The position numbers and the translations under genes are program-made. Shown piece by piece: positions 43,539-52,763 of a stretch of 64,000 nt of DNA. The DNA comes from Cereibacter_A sp052244495 (GTDB lineage Bacteria; Pseudomonadota; Alphaproteobacteria; Rhodobacterales; Rhodobacteraceae), in NCBI GenBank assembly GCA_052244495.1, contig JBQPXH010000003.1; one strand, given 5' to 3'. The notes below the pieces were generated by a model, which worked only from the letters and a program-made list of their open reading frames with translations, made no database searches and had not been told where the DNA came from. Each line of letters starts with the position of its first letter. Position 1 is the stretch's first letter.

Positions 43539-44822
43539 TCACTCTCCAGGCACAAGCCGGCCGGCGGGCATGACGCGCCCGCCTTCCAGGATACGAAGCG
43601 CCATCAGCGCAGATACGACGAACAGGACGGCCTCGGAAAGGAAGACGAGGCCGAAGGCAGTGGAATCTCCTGCGAACTGCGTGAGCGTGTCGGCCGCAGC
43701 CGCGCCCAGAAGTCCGCCGAAGCCGGCAGCGACCGCCTGGGCCGCACCCCAGAGACCCATCCGGGTCCCCTCGCGCGCATGACGCCCCTCGCCCGCCAGC
43801 TGCATCATCGAGCCGATGGCGGCCACGGCGAACATGCCGTTGAAGAGGCCCATCAGCACCACGGCCGGAACGATCAACGGCAGGTGCATCTGGCCGACCA
43901 GCGCGATCCCGGTCAGCGCCAGCGCCGAGCCGAGGCAGCCCGCCACGACCCAGGAGCGGAGCGAACCGATCCGGAGGCCGGTCTGCCCGATGCCGACCGC
44001 CAGCATGCCGACGAAGACCCCGCCGTTCTGCGCGCCCGAAAGCGAGGTGGTCTGCCCCGGCGTCAGGCCGAAGACGAGACCCGCATAGGGTTCGAGGATC
44101 AGCTCCTGCATGAAATAGGCGGTCATCGACAGGAAGACGAAGAAGGTGAAGGTGCGCGCCCGCGGCTCGGCCCACACCTCGCGCAGCCCCTCGAGAAGGG
44201 GGGCTGCTTCCGGCTCGGGCTCGGAGACGAGGCCCCGTTCGATCCGCCAAGTGGCGAGGATCGTGAGGACAAGGCCACCCGCGCAGACCGCGCCCACCAG
44301 CTCGAGCAGGCGCTCGGGCGTGTAGGGCTCGAGCAGCGCGCCCACGGTGCCCGCGGTGGCGGCGATCCCGAAGATCATCATCAGCCAGGTGATCGTGGCC
44401 GCCGCCGCGCGCCGCTCGGGCCGGGTGCAGGTGGCCATCAGCGCCAGAAGCGAGGTGCCGCCCATGCCCGCGCCGAGCCCGATCATCAGATAGGCCACGA
44501 AGGAGAGCGCAAGGCCCGGCCAGAAGGCCGTATGCATCCACACGACGCCCAGCGCCGCCGAGAAGGCGCCGAGCGCCAGCGTCGCCATGCCGCCCACGAT
44601 CCAGCGCGTGCGGTTGCCGCAGGTGTCCGACCGGTAGCCCCAGGAGGGCCGCGTCACCTGCACCGCATAATGCAGCGCCACGAGCAGGCCCGACAGCACC
44701 GCGGGCAGCGCCAGCTCGACCACCATCAGCCGGTTCAGCGTCGAGGTGGTCAGCACCACCATGCCGCCGAGGCTCATCTGCACGAGGCCGAGCCGGAAGA
44801 TGCCGAGCCAGCCGAGCGTCAC
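43539..44822 (-). CDS. PucC-like transporter of the BCD family (orf428/bch2 type)
   Basis: 427 residues, 12 membrane helices. Belongs to the bacteriochlorophyll delivery family of the major facilitator superfamily with PucC and LhaA; the opening GWLGIFRLGLVQMSLGGMVVLTTSTLNR is diagnostic. In R. capsulatus the gene between bchG and bchP is called orf428 or bch2. Start GTG overlaps the bchG stop (GTGA). Presumably it shuttles the pigment made by neighbouring BchG and BchP to an apoprotein; direct proof is lacking. Confidence 0.93.
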   Translation of the reverse strand: MTLGWLGIFRLGLVQMSLGGMVVLTTSTLNRLMVVELALPAVLSGLLVALHYAVQVTRPSWGYRSDTCGNRTRWIVGGMATLALGAFSAALGVVWMHTAFWPGLALSFVAYLMIGLGAGMGGTSLLALMATCTRPERRAAAATITWLMMIFGIAATAGTVGALLEPYTPERLLELVGAVCAGGLVLTILATWRIERGLVSEPEPEAAPLLEGLREVWAEPRARTFTFFVFLSMTAYFMQELILEPYAGLVFGLTPGQTTSLSGAQNGGVFVGMLAVGIGQTGLRIGSLRSWVVAGCLGSALALTGIALVGQMHLPLIVPAVVLMGLFNGMFAVAAIGSMMQLAGEGRHAREGTRMGLWGAAQAVAAGFGGLLGAAAADTLTQFAGDSTAFGLVFLSEAVLFVVSALMALRILEGGRVMPAGRLVPGE

Positions 44823-45727
44823 GGCAGCACCTCCAGCCCGCGGATGGCGAAGGCCGCGACCATCATGCCAAGGACGTAGAGCGTGACGCCGGTGCCGTTA
44901 TACCAGGGGCACTTACCGGCCGGATCGCGCAGCAGCACGCGCATCGCGAAGAGCTGGGCGATCAGCAGCACCGTGATGATGCCGGCATGGATCGGCTTGT
45001 CCCAGATGAAGAGCAGCGTGATCACCAGCAGCTGCGCCAGCGCCATGACGGTGCAGGCGAGTTTCGCGGCCACCTCCGGCCCGAGCATCACCGGCAGCGA
45101 GCGCACGCCATGCTGGCGGTCGCCCTCGAGCGCCTTGAAGTCGTTGAGCGTCATGATGCCGTGCGCGCCGAAGGCATAGAGAAGCGCCACGGTCACGATG
45201 AAGAAGTTCGGCGCTCCGGCCGAAAGGACGGCCGCGCCCGTGAACCAGGGCAGGCCCTCGTAGCAGAGCGCGACGAGCCCCGGCCCCCACCAGCCCGATC
45301 GCTTGAGGCGGATCGGCTCGACCGAATAGGCCCAGGCCGCGAGCACGCCGAAGACGGTGGCGCCGAAGCCCCAGGGCCCCAGCATCCAGCCCACGGCCAG
45401 CGAGGCCAGAGACATGATGATGGCGATGTAAAGACCCCAGCGGCCGGGAATGCGGCCCGAGGGGATCGGCCGGTCGGGCTCGTTCACGGCATCGACATGC
45501 CGGTCGCACCAGTTGTTGGCCGCCTGGCTCATGCCGCAGACCAGCGGACCCGCGAGGACCATGCCCAGCAGGACCAGCGGCCACTTCTCGCCCGGCCAGA
45601 TGCCGACCGAGATCGTGCCGCAGAGATAGGCCCAGATCGGCGGAAACCACGTGATCGGCTGGATCAGCTCGAGCAGCGCGCGCGGATCGGGAGTGGTGCG
45701 GGGGTGTAAGGATAGATTGACACTCAT
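44819..45727 (-). CDS. bchG: Bacteriochlorophyll synthase
   Basis: 302 residues. UbiA-type prenyl transferase with NNWCDRHVDAVNEPDRPIPS (about 74-93) as first aspartate motif, and NDFKALEGDRQHGVRSLP as the second, in a protein of about nine membrane helices. It esterifies bacteriochlorophyllide with geranylgeranyl or phytyl diphosphate, the last pigment step. The ATG 45727 lies 73 bases after bchJ; a GTG three codons before is rejected. Confidence 0.96.
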   Translation of the reverse strand: MSVNLSLHPRTTPDPRALLELIQPITWFPPIWAYLCGTISVGIWPGEKWPLVLLGMVLAGPLVCGMSQAANNWCDRHVDAVNEPDRPIPSGRIPGRWGLYIAIIMSLASLAVGWMLGPWGFGATVFGVLAAWAYSVEPIRLKRSGWWGPGLVALCYEGLPWFTGAAVLSAGAPNFFIVTVALLYAFGAHGIMTLNDFKALEGDRQHGVRSLPVMLGPEVAAKLACTVMALAQLLVITLLFIWDKPIHAGIITVLLIAQLFAMRVLLRDPAGKCPWYNGTGVTLYVLGMMVAAFAIRGLEVLP

Positions 45728-45800
45728 GTGTGTCACCTAAACATGACGGGGAGAGTCGGGCAAGAAGATTGCCCCCAGCCTCCAGTGACAGGATCGCGCA

Positions 45801-46421
45801 TCAGCGCCCGCGCGGCAGAAGTTCGAAGCGGCAGGCCGATGCGCCCGTGGCGCAGCATTGCGTCTCGCGCACGGCCACCTCGGGCCAGACGAGACGCGAG
45901 AAGAGGCGCTCGAACACCGCCGCGTGCCAGTGGCACATCGGGGTGTCCGAGCTTTCTCCGGCGACAACGGGGTTCCGGGCGATCTCGAATGACAGCGGGC
46001 GTCCCGAGACGACGCGGAACTTGCCGGAGCCGGCGAAGGTCCAGGAATGCTTGGCGATGGCCTTGGCCAGCACCCGCGCCCCGAGAAAGGCGGGCAGCGC
46101 GCGGATCAGCCGTTGGGCCAGCGGCGGAATGCGGTTGGCGAGGATGTAGTCCCCCGTCGCCAGGCCCGCCGCGCGGAGAAGGCGCGGAGCCTCCTCCGGA
46201 TGGGTGGTGCGCAGCCAGCGGTGCAGCGTCGAGACCTGCGTCTCGGGCAGCATGCCCGAGTCCGGTCCCGGCCTCGGGACGCCCGCCGAAGCAAGCGCCC
46301 TGTCGGCCGCGCCGGGCCCGAAGGCGGCCTCCAGCACCGGGATGAGCTGGAGGATGGCATTCGGGCCGATCCGGTGAACGATCACCGGACCCCCGTTCAG
46401 CATCTGGTCATGCGCGGTCAT
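45801..46421 (-). CDS. bchJ: BchJ, V4R-domain protein
   Basis: 206 residues. The V4R (4-vinyl reductase) domain with the C-terminal MCHWHAAVFERLF and ETQCCATGASACRFEL, whose cysteines may bind metal. It was first named 4-vinyl reductase, but that activity belongs to other enzymes (BciA/BciB or COR), so the present view is an accessory role such as presenting substrate to Mg-chelatase or other steps. Start ATG 46421, six bases after the bchE stop. Confidence 0.92.
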   Translation of the reverse strand: MTAHDQMLNGGPVIVHRIGPNAILQLIPVLEAAFGPGAADRALASAGVPRPGPDSGMLPETQVSTLHRWLRTTHPEEAPRLLRAAGLATGDYILANRIPPLAQRLIRALPAFLGARVLAKAIAKHSWTFAGSGKFRVVSGRPLSFEIARNPVVAGESSDTPMCHWHAAVFERLFSRLVWPEVAVRETQCCATGASACRFELLPRGR

Positions 46422-46427
46422 CGGCGG

Positions 46428-48227
46428 TCACTCCGCCGGACGGACGAGATCTTCCTTCTCTTCCATCTGCTGCTTGCCGCCGCCGCAGGCCATCGGCATG
46501 GCGAACTCGTCCTCGACAATCTGCTGCTTGCCGCCACCGCAGGCCATCGGCACCTGGAACTCGTCCACCATCGCCTGCGAGGGGCCGCCGCAGCCGCCCA
46601 CCGGGTTCAGCATCGGCACGCCCTCGGCCTTGGCCGCATTGCGCTCTTCGGCCCGGGCCTTGCCCTGCGCGCGCAGCGCCTCGCGGCGCTCGGCGGCCTT
46701 GGCGGCGCGGTCGGCCGAAGCCTCCCAGTCCGCCATCTGAGCATTGCCGATCTTGCGGGTCTCGTCGAAGTGGAAGTCCACCTTGTCCTTGGACTGCGGG
46801 CCCCAGTAGCCGGCCTTGCCGAGGTCGTAGAAGGTTCGCCCGACGCCGGCCTTCAGGAACGCCTTGAGGCAGCCCAGGAGGTAGCGGCGGCGGAAGCCGG
46901 TGCCGCGCCACGGATAGTGGAACAGCGCCTTCTTCATGTAGAACCGGCGGTAGTTGTTCATCACGCCGTCGAGCAGTTCGCCGCGGGTCAGCGCCTTCGG
47001 CTTCATGATCGGCGTCACGAAGTTGTATTTCGAATAGTCGAAGACCTCGACCTGGTCACGAAGCTCCTGGAAGAGCGGCGTGAACGGCCAGGGCGTATAC
47101 ATCGACCAGTTGGCGAGGTCCGGCTGCCAGTCCCAGGCCATCTGGTAGGTTTCTTCCAGCGTCTCCTTGGTCTCGTTGTCGAGGCCGACGATGAACTGGG
47201 CTTCGGTGAAGATGTCGGCCTCGCGCAGGAGACGGATGGCCTCCTTGTTCTCGGCGACCGTCGTCTCCTTGTTGAAGACGTCGAGCTTCAGCTGCGCCGC
47301 GGCCTCGGTGCCGAGCGAGATGTGGACGAGACCGGCCTTGCGGTAGAACTTCAGCAGTTCCTTGTCGCGCTTGACGTCGGTCACGCGGGTGTTGATGCCC
47401 CACTTCACCTTGTCCGGCAGGCCGCGGGCGATCATCTCCTCGCAGAATTCGATGAATTTCTTGCGGTTGATGGTCGGTTCCTCGTCCGCAAGGATGAAGA
47501 AGCCCACGTTGTGCTCGTTCACGAGCTTCTCGATCTCGTCCACGACCTTCTTCGGGTCGCGCACGCGATAGTCGCGCCAGAACTTCCACTGCGAGCAGAA
47601 CGAGCAGGTGAACGGGCAGCCGCGCGCCATGTTCGGGATGGCGACGCGCACGCCGAGGGGTTCGTAGATGTAGTTCTTCCAGTTGATGATGCCCCAGTCG
47701 GGCTCGATCGAATCGACGTCCCGGATGGTCGGCGCCGCGGCGGTCGAGACGATCTCGTCGCCGTCGAGGAAAGCCAGACCCTTCACCTGACGGCGGGTCT
47801 CGGCGAAATTGTCGGCCTCGTAGGCCTTCACGAGGTTCACCAGAACCTCCTCGCCCTCGCCGCGGACGATGACGTCGATCCAGGGCGCCTCTTCCAGCAC
47901 CTGCCGGAACATGAAGGTCGCGTGGATGCCGCCGAGGACGCGCAGCGCGTTGGGCACGACCTCCATGGCCACCTTCAGCGTCTCTTCGGCGACGTAGATC
48001 GAGGGCGTGATGGCGGTGGTGGCGACGATGTCGGGCTGAAGCTCCTTCAGCTTCTCGGCCAGCTGTTCGTGCGAGACGTAATCCGTCATCGCGTCAATGA
48101 AATGGTAGTCGGTGTAACCGGCCGTCTTCAGCGCGCCGCAAAGATAGGCGACCCAGGCCGGCGGCCAGCTGCCGGCGATCTCGGCGCCCCCGGAGTGATA
48201 GTTCGGGTGAACGAATACGATACGCAT
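46428..48227 (-). CDS. bchE: Anaerobic Mg-protoporphyrin IX monomethyl ester cyclase
   Basis: 599 residues. Cobalamin-type radical SAM enzyme that forms the isocyclic E ring without oxygen. N-terminal B12-like domain (1-150); radical SAM cysteines 204, 208 and 211 in RGCPFTCSFC; the usual SAM-contact stretches follow. The C-terminus (residues 541-599) is unusual: a GGCGG element and then two copies of an 18-residue unit with core DEFxxPMACGGGKQQ (554-571 and 572-589). Start ATG 48227 after GGGAGTCCACC. First gene of the operon to idi; a PpsR box lies 17 bases upstream. Complements aerobic AcsF at the right window edge. Confidence 0.96.
   Translation of the reverse strand: MRIVFVHPNYHSGGAEIAGSWPPAWVAYLCGALKTAGYTDYHFIDAMTDYVSHEQLAEKLKELQPDIVATTAITPSIYVAEETLKVAMEVVPNALRVLGGIHATFMFRQVLEEAPWIDVIVRGEGEEVLVNLVKAYEADNFAETRRQVKGLAFLDGDEIVSTAAAPTIRDVDSIEPDWGIINWKNYIYEPLGVRVAIPNMARGCPFTCSFCSQWKFWRDYRVRDPKKVVDEIEKLVNEHNVGFFILADEEPTINRKKFIEFCEEMIARGLPDKVKWGINTRVTDVKRDKELLKFYRKAGLVHISLGTEAAAQLKLDVFNKETTVAENKEAIRLLREADIFTEAQFIVGLDNETKETLEETYQMAWDWQPDLANWSMYTPWPFTPLFQELRDQVEVFDYSKYNFVTPIMKPKALTRGELLDGVMNNYRRFYMKKALFHYPWRGTGFRRRYLLGCLKAFLKAGVGRTFYDLGKAGYWGPQSKDKVDFHFDETRKIGNAQMADWEASADRAAKAAERREALRAQGKARAEERNAAKAEGVPMLNPVGGCGGPSQAMVDEFQVPMACGGGKQQIVEDEFAMPMACGGGKQQMEEKEDLVRPAE
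46461..46568 (-). repeat. In-frame tandem repeat in the bchE 3' end
   Basis: Two 54-base units coding DEFQVPMACGGGKQQ and DEFAMPMACGGGKQQ cores. Each supplies one Cys-Gly-Gly-Gly element. Confidence 0.9.
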
Positions 48228-48243
48228 TGGTGGACTCCCGCTG

Positions 48244-48261
48244 TGTCCATTTCAGTTGACA
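48244..48261. promoter_or_regulatory. PpsR box upstream of bchE
   Basis: TGTCCATTTCAGTTGACA, perfect TGT-N12-ACA, 17 bases before the bchE ATG. No second perfect box is visible in the 147-base gap to ppsR. Confidence 0.85.
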
Positions 48262-48374
48262 TACTTCTGTGGCGGGCAAATTGATGCATGTCAAAGCGAC
48301 CATTCGACCCGCGCGGACGGGCGTACAGTTTCTTAATCCGGGGGGAATTGCCCTGCGGCAGCGGGGCGCAGGGA

Positions 48375-49769
48375 CTACTCGTCCTTGTTGAGCAGGCCGA
48401 ACTTGCGCAGCTTCACATAGAGCGACTGGCGCGAGAGCGACAGCATCTCGGCCGCGGCCACACGGTTGTTCCGCGTCAGCTCGAGGGCCGTTTCGATGCA
48501 CATTTTCTCAACAACGTCAGTCGTTTCCGCGACGATGTCCTTGAGGGTCGAATTGCCCACCAGCTCCATGACGTTGCGCACCGGCTCGTCGATGACGCCG
48601 GTCGCGGGCACCGGGCGGCGCAGCGTGTCGGCGCGGCTCACGTCCCGCACGACGAGAACGAGCAGCGGCTGCTCCCGGTCGTCGAGCCAGGTGGCCGAGA
48701 TCTCTGCGGCAATCTGCCCCGCAAAATCTGTGGTGAGTCGCGTCGCGTAGAGGCGCAACTGTCCGGTGCGCCTGACACTGTCGATCAGCACCCGCAGGTC
48801 CACCGTGCCACGGGCGAGGAAATCGGCGAGCGACCGGCCCCGGACGGAGGCGAGACTCGACGAGTCGGTCATGTTGAGAAAGGCCTCGTTGGCTCCGCGG
48901 ATCGTGCCCTCGGCATCCGCGAAGACGATTCCGTCGACGCCCTCGTGATAGAGCCGTGCCAGACCGTCCGAGAGCTCGTCGCTCACGGGCTGGGCGACCT
49001 CGGCCGGATCGAGCTGGCAGAGGAGCAGCCTTTCGCCCGCGGCACGGAACACCCGAGGCGTCACGAGAAGACGCTTCTGCGACCGGCGCGCAACCAACTC
49101 GATCGGCGTGATGCTGTCGGAGGCCGCGACATTCGCCATCGTCTCCATGAACTCGCCGCGGCGACGCCCCTCGAACTCCTGCGCGACAGCGGCGCCGAGC
49201 AGGTCCTGCCGCACGCCGCCGAGCAGCACGCCCGCCGCTCCGTTCAGGTCCACGATGCGGCCCGTCGACATCGAGACCAGCACCATCGCATCGCGCGAGA
49301 CGTCGAGGACCACGCGATAGCGTGTCTCCATCTCGCGCTGGGTCTCGTAGTCGCGCTCCATCGCCAGCTGCGCCGAGACGAGCTGCTGCTGCACCTCGGC
49401 AATGGGGCGCAGGTCGCGGCCGAGCATCAGGATCGAGCGATCCTCGGGCAGCCGGTGAAGGATGTAGCGGACGGGAAATTCGAAATTGCGCTGGTCGGCG
49501 TGGTTCAGCTCGACCGAGGCCGAGCCGCGGCCGGGCTCCAGCCCTTCGCTGCGGGCGCGGAACTTGTTGATGCTCTCAGGGGTCAGCACCTCGGCGAGCG
49601 GCTTCCCGGCCCAGCCCGAAAGCTGCCCGAAGCTGGGGTGGTGCGGATTGACCATCACCGTGCGGATCAGCCCTTCGGCCGATACCAGCACGGAGATATC
49701 GGCCGCGGTCGCGACCACATCCCGCACGAGCTCGGGTGCGAGGGACGGAAGGCTCCCGTCGGCGAGCAT
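48375..49769 (-). CDS. ppsR: PpsR, redox-responsive repressor
   Basis: 464 residues. Represses bch, crt and puc genes under oxygen. The N-terminal region and two PAS domains (about 1-370) carry oligomerisation and AppA contacts; the C-terminus has a Fis-type helix-turn-helix, NRVAAAEMLSLSRQSLYVKL (about 435-454). Cys251 (LLLCQLD) and Cys424 (EKMCIET) are exactly the redox-linked pair described in R. sphaeroides. Start ATG 49769 follows AAGGAAG; a start seven codons upstream covers this ribosome site. Downstream of ppaA by 58 bases, same strand. Confidence 0.96.
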   Translation of the reverse strand: MLADGSLPSLAPELVRDVVATAADISVLVSAEGLIRTVMVNPHHPSFGQLSGWAGKPLAEVLTPESINKFRARSEGLEPGRGSASVELNHADQRNFEFPVRYILHRLPEDRSILMLGRDLRPIAEVQQQLVSAQLAMERDYETQREMETRYRVVLDVSRDAMVLVSMSTGRIVDLNGAAGVLLGGVRQDLLGAAVAQEFEGRRRGEFMETMANVAASDSITPIELVARRSQKRLLVTPRVFRAAGERLLLCQLDPAEVAQPVSDELSDGLARLYHEGVDGIVFADAEGTIRGANEAFLNMTDSSSLASVRGRSLADFLARGTVDLRVLIDSVRRTGQLRLYATRLTTDFAGQIAAEISATWLDDREQPLLVLVVRDVSRADTLRRPVPATGVIDEPVRNVMELVGNSTLKDIVAETTDVVEKMCIETALELTRNNRVAAAEMLSLSRQSLYVKLRKFGLLNKDE

Positions 49770-49827
49770 GTCACTTCCTTCTGAACTCAAAGTCTCACCG
49801 CATGTCCCGGCCTCGCGGCCGCTTGCC

Positions 49828-50622
49828 TCAAGCCTGTCCCAGTTGGGGACGCCGCCGGCTTACCCCAAGCCCGAAGGCCTGAAGCGCCGTCTCTATGTCG
49901 TTCGTCACGATGTCCGCCTCAGGGACGGACATGGGCGCCGACCCTTCGAGGAACAGCGCTCCGCCGACTGCGACGGGCACCTTGTGACCCGTCATGTCCT
50001 TCAGCGTCTTTACCAATTTGGAACAGACTTCAAGCATCTCCGCATGCGCGATCGAAATCATGATCGCGTCAAAAGCCCGCTTGACGAAAAGCTCCCTCAG
50101 CTCGGCCGGGCCGGTTCCGATGCGCAGGCAGACGGACACTCCCATCCTTCGAAGTTTCGCCACCGCCACCATCGCCCCGAGGGTGTGCTGCTCGCCCGGA
50201 GGCAGAAGCACGAGCACGGTCAATCCGTCGTTGCGCCCGCTCTCGTCGGCCGACCAGGAGGTGGCGATGTCGCGCAGGATCGCCTGCAGCCGCGCCGTCC
50301 CGATCGTCACTTCGGCAAAGGTGCAGGTATCATCGTGCCAGCCCTGGCCGAGGCGTCGCGCGACCTCGGGGATGTAGAGCTCGGCCAGCGCCACGCGGCT
50401 CACGCGGGCCCTGCGCAGCTCCGGCTTCAGCGCCTCGAAGGGGGCCCGGTCCACCGACCGGACTGCAGCCAGAAGCCGCCGGACGAGGTCTTCCCTGACA
50501 GGCGCCTGCGTGGCCCCGTCCCGCGCCGTGAGGCGGGCCACGATCTCGGCTGCGAACCGGGACACCGCGACCGGACCGTCGCCGGCGGGTCCGCCCCTCT
50601 CTCTCTGCAACCCATGATGCAT
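49828..50622 (-). CDS. ppaA: PpaA/AerR, B12- or haem-binding regulator
   Basis: 264 residues. The C-terminal half is a cobalamin-binding-like fold (SCHIC) with VLVLLPPGEQHTLGAMVAVAKLR (about 139-161), whose histidine is the likely cofactor ligand, preceded by the W..E helix (GQGWHDDTCTFAEVTIG). PpaA acts as an antirepressor toward PpsR and activates photosynthesis genes. Start ATG 50622 follows GGAGCAGGTG. Divergent from bchF, with 375 bases and two PpsR boxes between. Confidence 0.93.
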   Translation of the reverse strand: MHHGLQRERGGPAGDGPVAVSRFAAEIVARLTARDGATQAPVREDLVRRLLAAVRSVDRAPFEALKPELRRARVSRVALAELYIPEVARRLGQGWHDDTCTFAEVTIGTARLQAILRDIATSWSADESGRNDGLTVLVLLPPGEQHTLGAMVAVAKLRRMGVSVCLRIGTGPAELRELFVKRAFDAIMISIAHAEMLEVCSKLVKTLKDMTGHKVPVAVGGALFLEGSAPMSVPEADIVTNDIETALQAFGLGVSRRRPQLGQA

Positions 50623-50757
50623 CACCTGCTCCGCCGTGCGCCCCTTTCGCCTCGCAAGGCACCACGCCGGCGCCGGACAGGGTCGACGGAGCACGGGCGG
50701 GCGCGCTCGGCAAAGGCCGGACGCTGGTGAAAGGACTGTCCTCCAACGCCAAATAGA

Positions 50758-50775
50758 TGTCAAAGAAAATTGACA
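50758..50775. promoter_or_regulatory. PpsR box near ppaA
   Basis: TGTCAAAGAAAATTGACA, perfect TGT-N12-ACA, in the ppaA/bchF gap and 136 bases from the ppaA ATG. The two boxes of this gap are 146 bases apart. Confidence 0.85.
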
Positions 50776-50903
50776 CTTCAGGCAGCGGAACAGGGGCGCC
50801 AGCTGGCCTATCAGCTTGTTTTCCGGCCTCTATTACGGCTTATTGTCGCAGGTCCTGCGGCAAGATCTGCCCCTTTGCCGCACTGCATCCGCTTCGCAAA
50901 AGA

Positions 50904-50921
50904 TGTAAGTCAGAATTGACA
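50904..50921. promoter_or_regulatory. PpsR box at the bchF promoter
   Basis: TGTAAGTCAGAATTGACA, perfect TGT-N12-ACA, covering the -35 of bchF. Confidence 0.9.
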
Positions 50922-50943
50922 CTTTCGGAATCGGAACGATAAT
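50916..50943 (+). promoter_or_regulatory. Predicted sigma-70 promoter of bchF
   Basis: TTGACA at 50916-50921, 16-base spacer, GATAAT at 50938-50943, 54 bases before the bchF ATG. It would drive the whole bchFNBHLM-lhaA-puh operon. Confidence 0.75.
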
Positions 50944-50997
50944 CTCCCCCTAAAGGCAGCCCCTTTTGCGGGCCCTCCTCGGAAGGCGAACCTCAAG

Positions 50998-51480
50998 ATG
51001 CAGCCCACGTCCCCCGCAACGCCGCGCCGGCGGCTCTACACCGAGGAACAGCGCGCGCGACGCGACGCGACGCGCTGGACCCTGGTGCAAGCCATCCTCG
51101 CGCCGCTCCAGTTCGCGGTCTTCGCGGTCTCGCTCGGTCTCGTGCTGTGGTATCTCGCGACAGGCGAGGGCTACACGGCCGCCACCGTCTCGATCCTGCT
51201 CAAGACGCTGATCCTCTACACGATCATGGTCACCGGAGCGATCTGGGAGAAGGTGGTGTTCGGCCAGTATCTCTTCGCCCCGGCCTTCTTCTGGGAGGAC
51301 GTGTTCTCCTTCGGCGTCATCGCGCTGCACACCGCCTATCTCTGGGCGCTCTTCACCGGCCAGCCCCACGGGCTGCAGATGGGCATCGCGCTTGCGGCCT
51401 ACGCCACCTACGTCATCAACGCCGGCCAGTTCCTGTGGAAGCTTCGGATGGCCCGCCTCGACATGGAGGCCGCCCGATGA
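50998..51480 (+). CDS. bchF: 3-vinyl bacteriochlorophyllide hydratase
   Basis: 160 residues, four membrane helices (LVQAILAPLQFAVFAVSL and onward). It hydrates the C3 vinyl group to hydroxyethyl, the substrate of BchC. ATG 50998 follows GGAAGGCGAACCTCAAG. The stop overlaps the bchN start (ATGA). First gene of the right-arm operon. Confidence 0.95.
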   Translation: MQPTSPATPRRRLYTEEQRARRDATRWTLVQAILAPLQFAVFAVSLGLVLWYLATGEGYTAATVSILLKTLILYTIMVTGAIWEKVVFGQYLFAPAFFWEDVFSFGVIALHTAYLWALFTGQPHGLQMGIALAAYATYVINAGQFLWKLRMARLDMEAAR

Positions 51481-52763
51481 GCCTCGATCTTCCGACGCCG
51501 CCCGCCCGCGGCTGCCGCAACACCGAGGTTCTGAAGGAACGCGGCCAGCGCGAGGTGTTCTGCGGCCTGACCGGCATCATCTGGCTGCACCGCAAGATGC
51601 AGGACGCCTTCTTCCTCGTGGTCGGCTCGCGCACCTGCGCCCACCTGCTGCAATCGGCGGCGGGCGTGATGATCTTCGCCGAGCCGCGCTTCGGCACGGC
51701 GATTCTCGAGGAGAAGGACCTTGCCGGCCTCGCCGACGCCAATGCCGAACTCGACCGCGAGGTCGAGCGGCTGATCTCGCGCCGCCCCGACATCAAGCAG
51801 CTGTTCCTCGTGGGCTCCTGCCCGTCCGAAGTCATCAAGCTGGACCTCCACCGCGCGGCCGAACGCCTTTCGGCGCAGCACGGGCCGGCTGTGCGGGTCT
51901 ACAACTTCACGGGATCGGGGATCGAGACGACCTTCACGCAAGGTGAGGACGCCTGCCTCGCCTCCATCGTGCCCACCCTGCCCGCCACCGACGCACGCGA
52001 GCTGCTGCTGGTCGGCGCGCTGCCCGACGTGGTCGAGGATCAGGCGCTGTCGCTGCTCGCCCAGCTTGGCATCGGCCCGGTGCGCTGCCTGCCCGCGCAT
52101 CACGCGGCCGAGGCGCCCGGCGTCGGCCCGAACACCGTCTTCGCGCTGGTCCAGCCGTTCCTCGGCGAAACCCACGGCGCGCTGACCCGCCGCGGCGCGC
52201 GCCACATTCCGGCCCCCTTCCCCTTCGGCGAGGAAGGCACGACGCTGTGGCTGAAGGCGATCTGCGACGAATTCGGCATCCCGGCCGAGAAGCTCGACGC
52301 CGTGACCGCCGCCCCCCGCGCCCGCGCCCGCAAGGCCGTGGCCGCCGCGGCCGAAACGCTGCGGGGCAAGTCGGTCTTCTTCTTCCCCGACAGCCAGCTG
52401 GAGCCATCGCTTGCCCGGTTCCTGACCCGCGAATGCGGCATGACCGCGATCGAGGTCGGCACGCCCTTCCTCCACCGCGGCATCCTCGGGCCCGACCTCG
52501 ACCTGCTGGCCGAGGGACCGGTGATCTCCGAGGGCCAGGACGTGGAACGCCAGATCGACCGCGTCCGCGAGTCGCGCCCCGATCTCACGGTCTGCGGGCT
52601 GGGCCTGGCCAACCCGCTCGAGGCCGAGGGCTTCACCACCAAATGGGCGATCGAGCTCGTCTTCACCCCGGTTCATTTCTACGAACAGGCGGGCGACCTC
52701 GCCGGCCTCTTCTCGCGGCCGGTCCGGCGGCGGGGGATCCTGCGGCGCGAGGCTGCGGAATGA
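51477..52763 (+). CDS. bchN: Light-independent protochlorophyllide reductase subunit N
   Basis: 428 residues, NifD-like. Cysteines in EVFCGLTG (about 29), GSRTCAHLLQ (about 54) and VGSCPSEVIK (about 115) bind the [4Fe-4S] NB-cluster with an Asp of BchB. With BchB it reduces ring D of protochlorophyllide in the dark. The ATG overlaps the bchF stop. Confidence 0.97.
   Translation: MSLDLPTPPARGCRNTEVLKERGQREVFCGLTGIIWLHRKMQDAFFLVVGSRTCAHLLQSAAGVMIFAEPRFGTAILEEKDLAGLADANAELDREVERLISRRPDIKQLFLVGSCPSEVIKLDLHRAAERLSAQHGPAVRVYNFTGSGIETTFTQGEDACLASIVPTLPATDARELLLVGALPDVVEDQALSLLAQLGIGPVRCLPAHHAAEAPGVGPNTVFALVQPFLGETHGALTRRGARHIPAPFPFGEEGTTLWLKAICDEFGIPAEKLDAVTAAPRARARKAVAAAAETLRGKSVFFFPDSQLEPSLARFLTRECGMTAIEVGTPFLHRGILGPDLDLLAEGPVISEGQDVERQIDRVRESRPDLTVCGLGLANPLEAEGFTTKWAIELVFTPVHFYEQAGDLAGLFSRPVRRRGILRREAAE

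Noticed and set aside
45727..45750. A PpsR box in front of bchG
   Set aside because: TGT and ACA triplets occur but with a 9-base spacer; no TGT-N12-ACA is present.
50764..50800. A second promoter using the TTGACA in the ppaA-side PpsR box
   Set aside because: No acceptable -10 lies 15-19 bases away on either strand.
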